64,000 nt of DNA from Chryseobacterium indologenes (GCA_016025055.1 CP065590.1:3472001-3536000); one strand, 5' to 3'; shown: positions 47,117 to 58,484, counted from the stretch's first letter. Made by a program: numbers and translations. The notes: generated by a model from the sequence alone, not told the origin.

Positions 47117-48358
47117 ATGGATACGAAAATAGTAAAAAAGAAATCGAAATTAAAATTTGTTTTAGCCGGATTAATCCTATTGTTGGTTATATGGGTTTTC
47201 GGCCTGTATTTTACCCGACAGAAAAAAACGTATAATGTTTCTTCTGAGAGCATCCAGATTGATGAGGTGACGCAAGGAAAATTTGAAGATATGCTGATGA
47301 TGACGGCCCAGACTCAATCTCTTAATTCTTCACTGGTGAATGTTTTGGAAGGTGGAGTCGTCAAGGAGGTTTTTGCAGAAGACGGACAAATGCTCACTAA
47401 GGGAGTGCCCATCGCAAGGGTATACAATCCTAACACAGAGTTCAGCTATATGAATCAGGAAACAGGAATTATGCAACAGATCAGCCAGATGAGAACCACA
47501 CTTCTGGAGCTCAAAAACCAGGAACTGATCCAGGACAAGGATTTGCTGCAGGCGCAGAATGATTACAATACGGCACTTCAGAATTTTAATCTTCAAAAAA
47601 GACTTTATGATGCAGAGATCGGAAAAAAGACAGAGTATGATATCAGTGTGCAGAACCTTGCCTATCAGAAACAGCGGAAATCCATCATCGAAAAAGGTTT
47701 TTCAACAGAAAAAAATTCACGCGCTTCCCAAATGTCAGTGATCAACAGTTCAATAGGGCAGATGGAGAAAAGTCTGCAGATTTTACGTTCCAACAAAAAC
47801 AATTTCCTGATTATGGCGCCGGCTTCGGGAAGGCTTTCATCATTTGCCATTTCATTAGGTGAAAACCTGACGACCGGACAAAGTATTGGGAAAATAGATC
47901 TGATGGGCGGGTACAAACTGGTCGCAAAAGTAGATGAATATTATATCAATAAACTTCTGAACGGAATCAAAGGAACCCTTGATAATGAACAAAAGCATTA
48001 TGAAGTGGTCATTACCAAAATTTTGCCGGAAGTGAAGGACGGGCAGTTTCTGATAGAACTTAATTTTACCGGAGAAAAGCCGGAGAACCTGAAGATAGGA
48101 ATGACTTTCGGCCTGAAATTAAAACTCTCTGCAGATACACAAAGTAGGATGATTCCCAAAGGAAATTTTTTCAAAGAAACCAATGGAAAATGGATCTTTG
48201 TAGTCAATGCAAATAAAGCCGGGAAACGAAACATCAGCCTTGGAAGAGAAAATCCGTTGTATTATGAAGTCGTTTCAGGATTAAAGACCGGAGAAAAAGT
48301 GATTACATCAGACTATTCTGACCTGAAGAAATATGAAATTCTTGATATTAAAAAGTAA
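47117..48358 (+). CDS. HlyD/MacA family periplasmic adaptor
   Basis: The 413-residue protein has one N-terminal membrane segment (about 11-31), a lipoyl-like half (NVLEGGVVKEVFAEDGQMLTKG), a long coiled-coil hairpin (about 115-225), and the second lipoyl half (NNFLIMAPASGRLSSF), followed by beta-barrel and membrane-proximal parts. It joins an inner-membrane ABC transporter to an outer-membrane TolC channel. It is the first gene of a four-gene operon behind a sigma-54 promoter. Confidence 0.92.
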   Translation: MDTKIVKKKSKLKFVLAGLILLLVIWVFGLYFTRQKKTYNVSSESIQIDEVTQGKFEDMLMMTAQTQSLNSSLVNVLEGGVVKEVFAEDGQMLTKGVPIARVYNPNTEFSYMNQETGIMQQISQMRTTLLELKNQELIQDKDLLQAQNDYNTALQNFNLQKRLYDAEIGKKTEYDISVQNLAYQKQRKSIIEKGFSTEKNSRASQMSVINSSIGQMEKSLQILRSNKNNFLIMAPASGRLSSFAISLGENLTTGQSIGKIDLMGGYKLVAKVDEYYINKLLNGIKGTLDNEQKHYEVVITKILPEVKDGQFLIELNFTGEKPENLKIGMTFGLKLKLSADTQSRMIPKGNFFKETNGKWIFVVNANKAGKRNISLGRENPLYYEVVSGLKTGEKVITSDYSDLKKYEILDIKK

Positions 48359-48432
48359 AAAGATGAATATTTTTAACCTTTTATTATTACCATAAAAAGT
48401 ATAATCAATGATAACATTCAATAGATATTACC

Positions 48433-49154
48433 ATGATCAATATAGATAAACTTTCAAAAATTTATACAGCAGAAGATGTGCAGACGCACGCACTGCATGA
48501 AGTCAGTCTGAGCATTAAAGAAGGAGAGTTCCTGGCCATAATGGGGCCTTCAGGTTGCGGAAAATCCACTTTTCTTAATATTCTGGGACTGCTGGATACC
48601 GCTTCAATGGGATCATATCAATTTGAAGAAACCCAAATGATAGGATTAAGTGAAAAAGGAAATCGGAAATCCGAAAAAAGTATATCGGATTTATTTTTCA
48701 GAACTTTAATCTGATTGATGAATTAACCGTTTATGAAAATATTGAACTTCCCCTGATTTACAACGGAATTTCTTCTTCGGAAAGAAAAAGAAGAGTAGGA
48801 GAAATCATGGAAAAGATCAATATTGCTCACCGGGCCAAACATTATCCTCAACAACTGTCAGGAGGACAGCAGCAAAGAGCAGCGGTTGCAAGAGCTTTAG
48901 TGACAAAACCCAGGCTGATCCTTGCCGATGAACCGACAGGAAATCTGGACAGTTCCAATGGGAATGAAGTCATGAATCTCCTGGCAGAGCTTCACAGAGA
49001 AGGTTCCACGATTGTGATGGTGACCCATTCCTCGTACGACGCAGGCTTTGCATCAAGGATTATCAATATGAAAGACGGACAAATTTTTAATGAAGAATAT
49101 GCTTCCCAGCGAAAAGATGTATTTGCAAAAGCCGATGCGGGAGCATTTGAATAG
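48433..49154 (+). CDS. ABC transporter ATPase (MacB/LolD type), frameshifted
   Basis: The protein of about 240 residues has Walker A GPSGCGKS, the Q-loop in [22 protein letters not shown], the signature LSGGQQQR, Walker [17 protein letters not shown] and the H-loop MVTHSS. The break is an A6 run at 48674-48679; seven A give [13 protein letters not shown], so one base is missing. The ATPase energises the FtsX-like permease downstream. All key residues are present once the frame is restored. Confidence 0.92.
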
Positions 49155-49199
49155 TTCTGCATCGTTTCGTTACCTATCATTAACTGTAATACTACCATT

Positions 49200-51611
49200 A
49201 TGCTGACCAACTGGCTTACAATCGCCTTCATCAATTATAAAAAGAACGGGTTGTCTACCCTGATCAATCTGTTCGGGCTTACCATAGGCCTTACAGGATT
49301 TATGCTGATCCTGATGCATTGGAATGATGAGGAATCTTATGAAAAATGGAATCCGAAAAAAGATCAGATCTATGCTTTTCAGTCCTTTTATAAAAGAACA
49401 AACTTTTACGGGGATAATATCTCTTACCCACTTGCCTTTAATGCATTGAAGACCATTCCGGAAGTGCAGGATTTTGTTATTTTTAACGGTTCGGACATAG
49501 GCGTCAAGATGACCACAAAATATACGACAACCTTTCAGCAGGGAGGTTTTACTTCATCAGAAAGTTTCCTTACCTTCTTTCCTTTTAAAATTATCTCAGG
49601 ACGTGCAAAAGATGCCTTGAAATCAGATACCTCCATTATCATTTCCAGACAGGCTGCGATGAAATTATTCGGAACAACCAACGCTGTCGGTGAGTCGTTA
49701 AAATTTGATGATAAAAATTATATCGTTACCGCGGTCTATGAACTCCCTGAAGGTAACAGTCAGATTAAGCCTCAATTTGTTTTCAAGCCTGTGGAAGGGT
49801 TCAAACATGATAAAGAGCAATGGAATAACTTCAACTACGGATGTTTTTTCATGCTTAAAAAGGAGCTGCCCCTGCGAATTTTGAAAATAAATTTAAGGAT
49901 ATCCTTATGCTGAGATCAAGTATAGATGCCAGGGGAACGGGAATGACTACAGCTCAGTTTTCTGATCTTCACGGGCCGAATAGTGTACAGCTGATCCCAT
50001 TGGATCAACTTAAGCTTCATGCAAAAGCATCATGGTTTGGGGCAGGAGATTTCAGAACGATTATGATCCTATTTTCCCTGTCTGTCCTGATTGTTATCCT
50101 GTCTGCCATTAATTTTATCAACCTGAAAACGGCTGAAGCTTCACAGAGAGCAAAAGAAGTTGGCGTTAGAAAAGCGATCGGAGGAACAAAACTGTCCCTG
50201 ATGCTTCAGTTTTTTCTGGAGACGTTTATCATTTGTTTATTGTCCTACTTCCTGTCTCTGGCACTTACAGAACTTTTACTTCCTGCTTTTAATCAATTTT
50301 TCAACAAAGAAATAGAGCTGAAAGATTGGCATATTTATCTGTATTCTTTGACCATGGTCATTGTAGTTACTTTATTATCCGGGTTAATTCCTGCTTTCTA
50401 TCTTTCAAATTTTAAAACCATCGAAACGCTGAAAGGCAATTTCTCCCGAAGCAAACACGGTGTCTGGCTCAGAAACGGAATTCTTACGCTACAGCTCGTT
50501 ATTTCCTCATTTTTCATCATTGGAGGTCTCATTGTACATACGCAGGTAAAATATATGATGAACAAGGACCTTGGGTTTAACGGAAATCAGATCATGATGA
50601 TTAATTTCAATGAATCCACTCCAAAAGCCTGGCTGAAATATGAAAGGCTTAAAACTGAAATTTTGAAAATCAATGGAGTAGAAGACGTTTCTTTCGGGGA
50701 ATCGGTTGCAGGAACCGGACAGAAGCAGTTCAAATATGGATTATGAACAACAGAGCATCAATGCAGAAAATAGCGCTATGGATTATAACTACCTCCAGTT
50801 TCTGGATGTGAAGTTACTGAAAGGACGCTGGCTCAATCCTCATTTGGCATCAGATACAATGAATACAGTTATTGTCAATGAGGCATTTGTTAAAAAGTTT
50901 GGATGGACTGATGAACAGATGTTTCAGCGTGAAATAAAGCCCGGATTTGATGAAGGAAAAAAATATAAGGTTGTGGGAATTGTTAAAGATTTTAATCTAA
51001 GAAGTCTTAAATACCAGGTAGAACCTATCATGTTTTTTCATTACAAACAATCTTCCTGGAAGAGATTTAATGTATACAATATTCAGGTTAAAATAAAGGC
51101 TGATGATATCGAAGGAACAGTGGCAAAGCTAAAAAAATTCTGGCAGACTTCCGCCGAGCCGGGATATCCTATTGATTACTATTTTCTCAATCAGAAGTTT
51201 GCAAAGACTTTTGAAATGTACCAAAAACAACAGACTTTGTTTACTATTCTGAATGCCATGGTATTGATGGTGGCTTTATTGGGACTTTTTGCCCTTTCTT
51301 CTCTGATGATCGAGCAAAAGCTGAAAGATGTAGCTATTCGAAAAACATTAGGCGCTTCAGATCGTATTCTTGTTTTCGGGCTGACCCGCCAGTTTCTTTG
51401 GATCGCTGTAATCGCTGTTTTGATAAGTATCCCGATCAGTTATTTCCTGATGAACGAATGGCTGAAAGATTTTGCCTACAGAATTGATATGCCGGCCTGG
51501 CCTTTTGTCATAAGCTTTGTGTTATTACTGGTATTGACATTTGCGGTTGTAAGCATCAAAGCGTATAAAGCCACAAAAGTAGATCTTGTGAAATATCTGA
51601 AGTACGAGTAA
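49200..51611 (+). CDS. FtsX-like ABC transporter permease, two frameshifts
   Basis: Three overlapping frames make one permease of about 803 residues. It has an N-terminal membrane segment (about 20-40), a MacB-type periplasmic domain, the first FtsX block (IMILFSLSVLIVILSAINFINLKTAEASQRAKEVGVRKAIGGTK), a second periplasmic domain, and a final FtsX block (KDVAIRKTLGASDRILVFG) with the last membrane segments. One break is the A5 run at 49857-49861, where six A give MLKKGAAPANFENKFKD. The other is one extra base near 50715-50725. This double FtsX form is common in Bacteroidota. It most likely exports peptides, lipids or drugs through the adaptor and TolC. Confidence 0.9.
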
Positions 51612-51760
51612 TCGTATTCTTCGTAATAAGTATGTTTAAATTTACCTACCAAAATCACAAAGTCTTTGTTTTCTAAACACTTTATCGGTGTATCTCTTTT
51701 ATGTTTTTATAAGAAGGTTATACAGCAATAATGTAAAATTTTTTAAATCAGAACGTATTC

Positions 51761-53056
51761 ATGAAAAATTTAATTTTTCTGTTGTTTGTTGGCTTCTTTC
51801 CGGCCCAGCAAACATGGAACCTGCAACAATGTCTGGACTACGCATCAACCCATCATCCGTTGATTAAACAGGCAACAGTGACCGTTACAAAAAATGATCA
51901 GATGGTCAAAAGCTCAAAAGGAATGCTATTGCCTTCCGCAGAAGCAGGAGTGAGACGTGACTACAGTTTCGGATCTTCCATCAACCAGACCAGTAATCAG
52001 AGGGAAGCTTTGAATACACAATATGACCAGTTCTATGCCCAGGCAGATTGGGGGCTTTTCAACTGGAAGAATATCCTGAATATTTCGCTTTCAAGACTGA
52101 ATAAAGAAACCAGTGCCTATCAGCTTAAACAGGCTCGGAATAAGGTGAAACTAGATGTTGTTCAGAAATTTTTTGCCTACCAGAACAGCAAAAGTTTACT
52201 TGAAGTACTGGAAACCCAGATTTCCGGGATAAAGGATCAGATCCTGAGAACCGAAAAGGAAGTAGAGATCGGAAATCGTCCTAAAAGCGATGTATATGAT
52301 ATTAAAGCCAATCTCGGGACATTGCAGGAGCAGTGGGTGTCGGCTAAAAATCAACGTGACCAGACGAAAATTAATCTGATCAACGCGTTGTCAGTTACCC
52401 ATGATTCTCTGGATTTTATCATGAATGATGAAAGTCTTTCCGACGCAGAATTCAATGATCCTGATTTTACTCAAAAATTACTGCATAAAAATCCTGCATA
52501 TCAGGCAGCAATAGCGGAAATGAAGGCACAGGAAAAAAGAGAAGATATTGCAAAAGCAGGCTATCTACCAACCTTAGACGGCAGATACAGATGGTCGACC
52601 TTTTATAATAAAGTACTTGGAAAAGACAATGTATCAGACAAAAGCTTCTCGGATCAGTTTGCCCAGAACAAAAATCATTTTTTGTCTTTAGGGATAAGTA
52701 TTCCTGTTTTTAATAAGCTGCAGGTGAAAACCAATGTGGAAATAGCAAAACTGAATGTTATCAGTTCCCGGTATGACAGGGATCTGATCATAAATGACCT
52801 TACGCAAAGTATCAATTCGATCAGGGCACAGTTTTTAAATGCCCGGGAAAAATATAATCTGCTGGATTCCAATTTTGAGAATCAGAGACTCTCATTTCAG
52901 AAATCTGAGGAAAAATACAGGGAAGGGCTTATTGATGCCTATGCCTTTTTTGTAGTCCGGAACGGCTGGCTTCAGGCCAATTATAATCTGATCAGCAGCA
53001 AAAATGATCTGATCCAGCAGAAAGAACTCCTGAAAATACTGGAATCAGGATTGTAA
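51761..53056 (+). CDS. TolC family outer-membrane efflux protein
   Basis: The 431-residue protein has a signal peptide (about 1-16) and the start WNLQQCLDYASTHHPLIKQA typical of outer-membrane efflux proteins. Two long helical repeats follow (about 100-200 and 300-420) with NPAYQAAIAEMKAQEKREDIAKAGYLPTLD between them. It forms the exit duct of the tripartite pump. It is the last gene of the operon, before the terminator at 53085-53116. Confidence 0.93.
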   Translation: MKNLIFLLFVGFFPAQQTWNLQQCLDYASTHHPLIKQATVTVTKNDQMVKSSKGMLLPSAEAGVRRDYSFGSSINQTSNQREALNTQYDQFYAQADWGLFNWKNILNISLSRLNKETSAYQLKQARNKVKLDVVQKFFAYQNSKSLLEVLETQISGIKDQILRTEKEVEIGNRPKSDVYDIKANLGTLQEQWVSAKNQRDQTKINLINALSVTHDSLDFIMNDESLSDAEFNDPDFTQKLLHKNPAYQAAIAEMKAQEKREDIAKAGYLPTLDGRYRWSTFYNKVLGKDNVSDKSFSDQFAQNKNHFLSLGISIPVFNKLQVKTNVEIAKLNVISSRYDRDLIINDLTQSINSIRAQFLNAREKYNLLDSNFENQRLSFQKSEEKYREGLIDAYAFFVVRNGWLQANYNLISSKNDLIQQKELLKILESGL

Positions 53057-53084
53057 AGTCAATTTATTCGTACAACTCCAGTGA

Positions 53085-53116
53085 GTCGTCTTCATTCCGG
53101 TGAAGGCGGCTTTTTT
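53085..53116 (+). terminator. Terminator of the efflux operon
   Basis: GTCGTCTTCA and TGAAGGCGGC form a 10-bp stem with G-T pairs and a 6-base loop, followed by TTTTTT. Confidence 0.8.
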
Positions 53117-53150
53117 ATGCTCTGAAACACTACACGGTTTATCCATAAAA

Positions 53151-53181
53151 AAGGTTATTTCGGAAAATCCAAAATAACCTT
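53151..53181 (-). terminator. Terminator of the DUF4249/TonB operon
   Basis: AAGGTTATTT and AAATAACCTT form a perfect 10-bp stem with an 11-base loop, followed on the minus strand by a T-tract. Confidence 0.85.
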
Positions 53182-53203
53182 GTATCGTATAGCTTCTACT
53201 TTT

Positions 53204-54004
53204 TTATTGAATCACAAAGCTTTGTACGCTCTGTGTATGAGCCGAGAAATATCCCAAAGCCCCATTGCTGATATTGCTGGGAGGGTTGGCAGGAGTAACC
53301 CCACCTCCAGGACCCGACATATCCAACAGAGCACTGTAAAAAGTGAAAATATTATTATCAATGCTTTGCATCTCAACATGGATAGTATCTCCGGCCTTCA
53401 CTTCATGATCTGCATCGTCATTATCATCATTGGGAAGGATGAGAGGACGCTGGTTAAGCATTCCGTTATTAAGGTTGTCTGAAAACACGTTAATATATTT
53501 TTTCGACAAATTATTGATCGTGTAAGAAAACAGATAACGGTTCCCTAATACCGCCGGGTCAGTAAAAATAGGCAAAAGGGTATAACTCGTTTTACTTCCG
53601 AACTGGAAAGAATCCTGTGCAAGGCCTTCAAAATCTACAGGCTGTGGCATAGTGCTCTGAGCGGTGTACTGCTGGCCTTCGGCTTGTACTTTCAATGTAT
53701 AGGTTCTTCCTGCTGCTCCTACAAATGTTGTAGTTTGATACCGGCCATTTCCCATATACTGTAAAATCTCGGTCTGGCCGGTATTATCACTTAAAATAAC
53801 CTGTGCCCCTTCCACGGCAGGATACTGATTCTGTTGTGTAAATGCTACGGATTTGGTAATTCTGACGATGTAAGGACCTGCCTGATCCGTTACATTTCCT
53901 TCAATCACTATTTTTCCGCTCTGATCATCAAGATCGAGGTCGATTTCTTTCTGGCATGAGGTCATTAAAAACAGCGATAATATAATATAAAAAGTATTTT
54001 TCAT
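53204..54004 (-). CDS. DUF4249 family lipoprotein
   Basis: The 266-residue protein has a lipoprotein signal (LMTSC, Cys17), followed by QKEIDLDLDD and the DUF4249 pattern KIVIEGNVTDQAGPYIVRITKSVAF and VEGAQVILSDNTGQTE. In Bacteroidota, DUF4249 lipoproteins are regularly paired with TonB-dependent receptors, and here the receptor gene ends 3 bases upstream. It probably forms a surface lid or substrate-binding partner. The ligand is unknown. Confidence 0.9.
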   Translation of the reverse strand: MKNTFYIILSLFLMTSCQKEIDLDLDDQSGKIVIEGNVTDQAGPYIVRITKSVAFTQQNQYPAVEGAQVILSDNTGQTEILQYMGNGRYQTTTFVGAAGRTYTLKVQAEGQQYTAQSTMPQPVDFEGLAQDSFQFGSKTSYTLLPIFTDPAVLGNRYLFSYTINNLSKKYINVFSDNLNNGMLNQRPLILPNDDNDDADHEVKAGDTIHVEMQSIDNNIFTFYSALLDMSGPGGGVTPANPPSNISNGALGYFSAHTQSVQSFVIQ

Positions 54005-54007
54005 GAT

Positions 54008-56338
54008 TTAAAATTTGAAATTGTAAGTGATGTTTGGTACCCAACGGAATAATGAAGTCTGCATAGCACGTGTAGTTCCCGGATTGTTCGGGTTATCTTC
54101 GAAAGTAATGGTGTAGGCATTTTCACGGCCATACAGATTGTAAATTCCGAAAGTCCATGATCCGCGGAAGCGCTTATTGGAAGAAGGTTCGTAGGTAGCA
54201 CTTAGATCCATTCTGTGGTAAGCCGGCATCCTGTCTGCATTTCGGGTGCTGTATTGGAAAACAGTTTGTCCGTTTAACTGATACTTTCCGGTAGGGAAGG
54301 TTACAGCATTTCCTGTACTGTAAACAAATAATCCTGAGAAAGACCATTTGGGATTCAGCTGATAAGTAGCAACAATAGAGAGATCATGGGTTTTGTCCAT
54401 TCTTGCATTATACCATTGGTTATCATTAATTCCGTTTATTTTTCGCTCAGTTTTGGATAAGGTATAAGAAATCCAGCCGGTTAATTTTCCGCTTTTCTTT
54501 TTAGCAATAAGTTCCAGTCCGTAGGCTCTTCCTTTCCCGAAAAGCAATTCACTTTCTACATCTGCAGCCGTATCAAAGGTAATCTGGGCTCCGTTTTTGA
54601 AATCAATCTGATTTTGCATTGATTTATAATAGACCTCAGCATTCACCTCATAATTGTTGTTGTTGAAATTTCTGCTGAACCCCAGACTCACCTGGTCGGC
54701 GATCTCAGGCTTTACCGTTAAGCTGCTGCCAATCCACTGATCAGTAGGGTTTCCACTGCTTGAGTTGCTCAAAAGATGCAGGTTTTGAGTATTACGGGAA
54801 TATCCTGCTTTGATGCTGCTTACTTCATTGATTCTGTAGTTGGCGGTAATTCTCGGCTCAATATTCACATAGGTTTTTCCAAATTTTCCTTTTTCAATAT
54901 ACCGGCTGTCGGTAAGAACTCCGTTGTTATAGGTGTTGAAAGTGTCACCACCTAAAATACTAAACATTGAAAGCCTCGCTCCATAATTCACGGTCAGCTT
55001 TTCCGTCGCTTTAAAATCATCATTAATATACAGGGCATTTTCCCATGATTTTCTGGTATTTCTAGGAAAACTGCTCACGCTGGTTCCTGATGCGCTGCTT
55101 GGTGTAATCGTATGATAAATAGATTGCAGACCAAAACGAACGGAATGTTTATTTCCTGCAAACCATGTGAAATCCTGCTTAAGGTTCCAGTCCTGTATTT
55201 TTGAATTTAAACCGAAATTATTGTCATTACTTTTCAGACTGACTTTGTAATCGTAGTTGCTGTAAATAAATGAAGTGTTGGAAAACAACTTACTGTTGAT
55301 AATACTGTTCCATCTCAGAGTGGCTGTTGTATTTCCCCAGTCTGTTGAGAAAGTATTCCCCAATCCCAGTACGTCCCTTCCGAAATATCCTGACAGGTAA
55401 AGGCGGTTATTTTCATTGAGCTGGTAATTGGCCTTCAGGTTCAGGTCATAAAAATATAATTTGTTGTCTTTATAATCATTGGAAGTCTTTAAGAACAAGT
55501 CAGCATACGTTCTTCTCCCTGAAACAATGAAAGAAGATTTTTCCTTTTGAATAGGACCTTCCACACTTAGCCTGCTGCTGATAAGACCGATTCCTCCATT
55601 GATGTTATAATCCTGATTATTTCCGTCTTTCATCTTTACATCCAGTACAGAGGAAAGACGCCCTCCGTATTGGGCAGGGCTGTTTCCCTTGATGATACTG
55701 ACATCCTTTAAAGCATCACTGTTGAACGTGCTGAAGAAACCAAGCAAATGAGAAGCATTATATACAGGAGCTTCATCCAGTAAGATCAGGTTCTGATCGG
55801 TGGCACCACCTCTTACACTGAAGCCGCTGCTTCCCTCACCATTACTTTTAATACCCGGTAAAAGCTGAATCGTCTTCATCACATCTTTTTCTCCGAATAA
55901 AACAGGAAGTTTTTCAATATTTTTAATGCTTAATGTCTCTGTTCCCATTTGGGCAGAGGTTAAATTTTTATCCTTTTTAATGCCGGTTATCACCACTTCA
56001 TCAATAGATTTTGAAATCTGCTCCTGTGGCAGAAGCGGAAGGTCCATTTTTATATTCTGATCAACTTTGATCTGCTGTTCAAAATCTTTATAACCAGGAT
56101 TGGAAATGATCAGGGTATAATTGCCTTCCGGCAATGACAAAGAATAAAATCCATATTCATTGGCAACGACATTAATCGAGGGATCTTCACTTACTTTTAC
56201 AGCAACCCCGATCAGGAGCTCGCCATTTTTTTTATCTTTTATGGTTCCGCTTACAGAATAGGTTTGCTGGGCAAGCACAAAAGTACTGAAACAGAGCGCA
56301 GCAGTGGCTGCGGTGATTTTTAAAAAGGATGTTTGCAT
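54008..56338 (-). CDS. TonB-dependent outer-membrane receptor
   Basis: The 776-residue protein has a signal peptide (about 1-23), a carboxypeptidase-regulatory-like domain (about 25-105, VSGTIKDKKNGELLIGVAVKV), a plug (about 120-240, with GFSVRGGATDQNLILLDEAPVYN), and a 22-strand barrel that ends in a C-terminal aromatic residue (TYNFKF). It takes up or exports a substrate with energy from TonB-ExbBD. No substrate can be assigned. It is the first gene of an operon with the DUF4249 lipoprotein. Confidence 0.93.
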   Translation of the reverse strand: MQTSFLKITAATAALCFSTFVLAQQTYSVSGTIKDKKNGELLIGVAVKVSEDPSINVVANEYGFYSLSLPEGNYTLIISNPGYKDFEQQIKVDQNIKMDLPLLPQEQISKSIDEVVITGIKKDKNLTSAQMGTETLSIKNIEKLPVLFGEKDVMKTIQLLPGIKSNGEGSSGFSVRGGATDQNLILLDEAPVYNASHLLGFFSTFNSDALKDVSIIKGNSPAQYGGRLSSVLDVKMKDGNNQDYNINGGIGLISSRLSVEGPIQKEKSSFIVSGRRTYADLFLKTSNDYKDNKLYFYDLNLKANYQLNENNRLYLSGYFGRDVLGLGNTFSTDWGNTTATLRWNSIINSKLFSNTSFIYSNYDYKVSLKSNDNNFGLNSKIQDWNLKQDFTWFAGNKHSVRFGLQSIYHTITPSSASGTSVSSFPRNTRKSWENALYINDDFKATEKLTVNYGARLSMFSILGGDTFNTYNNGVLTDSRYIEKGKFGKTYVNIEPRITANYRINEVSSIKAGYSRNTQNLHLLSNSSSGNPTDQWIGSSLTVKPEIADQVSLGFSRNFNNNNYEVNAEVYYKSMQNQIDFKNGAQITFDTAADVESELLFGKGRAYGLELIAKKKSGKLTGWISYTLSKTERKINGINDNQWYNARMDKTHDLSIVATYQLNPKWSFSGLFVYSTGNAVTFPTGKYQLNGQTVFQYSTRNADRMPAYHRMDLSATYEPSSNKRFRGSWTFGIYNLYGRENAYTITFEDNPNNPGTTRAMQTSLFRWVPNITYNFKF

Positions 56339-56602
56339 TAGTTTTGTTTAAAGTAGTAGATCTCTTTTATAATAATTGTAGATTTTATTATCGGATTAGT
56401 TGGAAGGATGAGTGATTAGTTACATTAAAAAGCCTTAATAATGAAATAAATAAATGGAATGATTTTTAATAATGGAAAATATTCTTCAAACTTCAGGAAG
56501 CAAAGATAATAGAACTTATGCTAATCATATTACTTATTTAGAATATTTGTTCTAAAAATAAATAAAATATTAAAATAGCCTCTTTGATTCCTTATTAAGT
56601 TA

Positions 56603-56610
56603 TATTTTTG
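56603..56610 (+). promoter_or_regulatory. -7 box of the serine hydrolase gene
   Basis: TATTTTTG fits the consensus, 19 bases before the ATG at 56630. A TTTG lies 16 bases upstream. Confidence 0.45.
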
Positions 56611-56629
56611 ATCCATTAAATTTCAAACC

Positions 56630-58441
56630 ATGAAAGCTACAGCTCGTTTATATATTGCCATGACCTTAGGAATGGCCGGAAATTTTACTTTCGGCCAGTA
56701 TAATGTGGAAATAACCAAAGAAATTTCCCGGGTGGAATCAGGATTAATGCCCGTTACCCGTTTTGAAGGCAATCCCCTCTGGACCTTAGAGTCGCGGATG
56801 AAACATTATAATATTCCCGGATTAAGCATTGCTGTAATTAAAAACTCGAAAATAATCTGGAGTAAAGCGTATGGGGTGGCAGATGTAGAATCTAAAACTC
56901 CTGTAAACACAAAAACTTTGTTTCAGGCTGCCTCGATGAGCAAACCCGTGAGTGCCTACGCTGCACTAAAAGAAGTGGAGAACGGAAAAATAAATCCGGA
57001 TGCTGATGTAAATTCTTATCTGACTTCCTGGAAGATTCCTGAAAACTCATTAACCCAAGAGAAAAAAATCGGGCTTTACAATATACTCAGCCATACTGCG
57101 GGCTTTACGGTACACGGATTTGGTGGTTATGAAGCAGGCAAATCACTTCCCACACTGATTCAGGTGCTGAAGGGAGAAGCTCCTGCCAATTCTTCTCCGG
57201 TTGTGGTTGACCAGCTTCCGGGAACTTCATTACGCTATTCCGGTGGTGGATATTCTGTGATGCAGCAGATGCTGATCGATATTGAAAGAAAAAGCTTTCC
57301 TGCCATCATGCAGGAAAAAGTGCTCGGACCTCTGGATATGAAAAACAGTACTTTTGCGCAACCTTTACCGGAAAATCAATCACAATGGGCAGCTACAGCC
57401 TATACTATGGGCGGAGAAAGAGTGAAGGGGAAGTATCATATCTATCCCGAAATGGCCGCAGCCGGATTATGGACGACCGCGGAAGATCTGTCTAAATTTG
57501 TAATTGATATTCAAAATACTTTAAGCAATAAAAGTCATAGAGTCATCAGTCAAAAAATGGCAGAAAAATTTACAACCTCTTTTATTGATCCGTCAGTAGG
57601 ACTGGGTATTTTCCTGGAAAAAAAAGGAGAACAGGTTTATTTTAGTCATAACGGGTGGAATGAAGGCTTTTCCAGCAGATTTATTGGCAATAAGACCAAC
57701 GGCGACGGAATTGTCGTTTTGATCAATACCAATAAACCTGAATTTATTGAAGAACTGATCAGGTCTGTAGCATTGGTCTACCAATGGCCGGATTACGTAG
57801 GGCCTGCCTTTAAGACATTACCCATGACGGAAGAAGATTTCAGCAACAGTGTAGGGAGATATCAGTTCAATCAGTATGGATTAAATAGAATTTACCGTAA
57901 AGATGGTAAACTTTGGTTGACAATTAATGATTTAGACGGACCCATGGAACTTTTGAAGGTTGGAAAAAATACATATGCTTCGGAAAACTGGAGTTTTACA
58001 TCGGAAATTGTAAAAGATCCTCAAACCGGAAAATCTGAAATGGTCAATCTTTTACCGGACAAAACCATCCGGTCAAAAAACCCAAGGATGAGCGATGAAG
58101 AAAAAATACCTTTGGAAATGATTTTAGAAGGTAGTTTTGATCAGGGATTAGAAGCATTCCGTAGTGCAAAACGCAAAAATCCGGACCATTATTTTCTTTC
58201 GGAAGATTATCTGAACAATGCCGGGTATTCTTTACTTGGACAAAATAAACTGAACCAGTCGATAGATATTTTCAGAGTGAACAGCCTTTTATATCCGGAT
58301 AGCCAGAATGTATATGACAGTTTAGGAGAAGCTTATCTGAAAGCAGGACAAAAGGATAAAGCCAGATATTATTATCAGAAAGCACTGGAGATCAATCCGG
58401 CCAATGCAGATGCCCTAAGGATTTTAAAAATATTACAATAA
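56630..58441 (+). CDS. Serine hydrolase (class C beta-lactamase-like) with TPR tail
   Basis: The 603-residue protein has a possible signal peptide (about 1-22) and a beta-lactamase/D-alanyl-D-alanine carboxypeptidase-like domain (about 45-385). The catalytic S102-M-S-K105 motif is clear, with the Tyr-Ser-Gly motif in RYSGGGYSV and HNG near 345. After a linker (about 390-490) the C-terminus has tetratricopeptide repeats (about 505-603: LNNAGYSLLGQNKLNQSIDIF and YDSLGEAYLKAGQKDKARYYY). It is probably an exported esterase or peptidase and not a true beta-lactamase. Confidence 0.9.
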   Translation: MKATARLYIAMTLGMAGNFTFGQYNVEITKEISRVESGLMPVTRFEGNPLWTLESRMKHYNIPGLSIAVIKNSKIIWSKAYGVADVESKTPVNTKTLFQAASMSKPVSAYAALKEVENGKINPDADVNSYLTSWKIPENSLTQEKKIGLYNILSHTAGFTVHGFGGYEAGKSLPTLIQVLKGEAPANSSPVVVDQLPGTSLRYSGGGYSVMQQMLIDIERKSFPAIMQEKVLGPLDMKNSTFAQPLPENQSQWAATAYTMGGERVKGKYHIYPEMAAAGLWTTAEDLSKFVIDIQNTLSNKSHRVISQKMAEKFTTSFIDPSVGLGIFLEKKGEQVYFSHNGWNEGFSSRFIGNKTNGDGIVVLINTNKPEFIEELIRSVALVYQWPDYVGPAFKTLPMTEEDFSNSVGRYQFNQYGLNRIYRKDGKLWLTINDLDGPMELLKVGKNTYASENWSFTSEIVKDPQTGKSEMVNLLPDKTIRSKNPRMSDEEKIPLEMILEGSFDQGLEAFRSAKRKNPDHYFLSEDYLNNAGYSLLGQNKLNQSIDIFRVNSLLYPDSQNVYDSLGEAYLKAGQKDKARYYYQKALEINPANADALRILKILQ

Positions 58442-58484
58442 AAGCAATAGATTTCATTAGATAAATTTAAAAAAATGATTGATC

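Noticed and set aside
56630..58441. True class C beta-lactamase
   Set aside because: The SxxK and Tyr motifs are present, but the TPR tail and overall layout fit the broad serine hydrolase family better than antibiotic-degrading enzymes.
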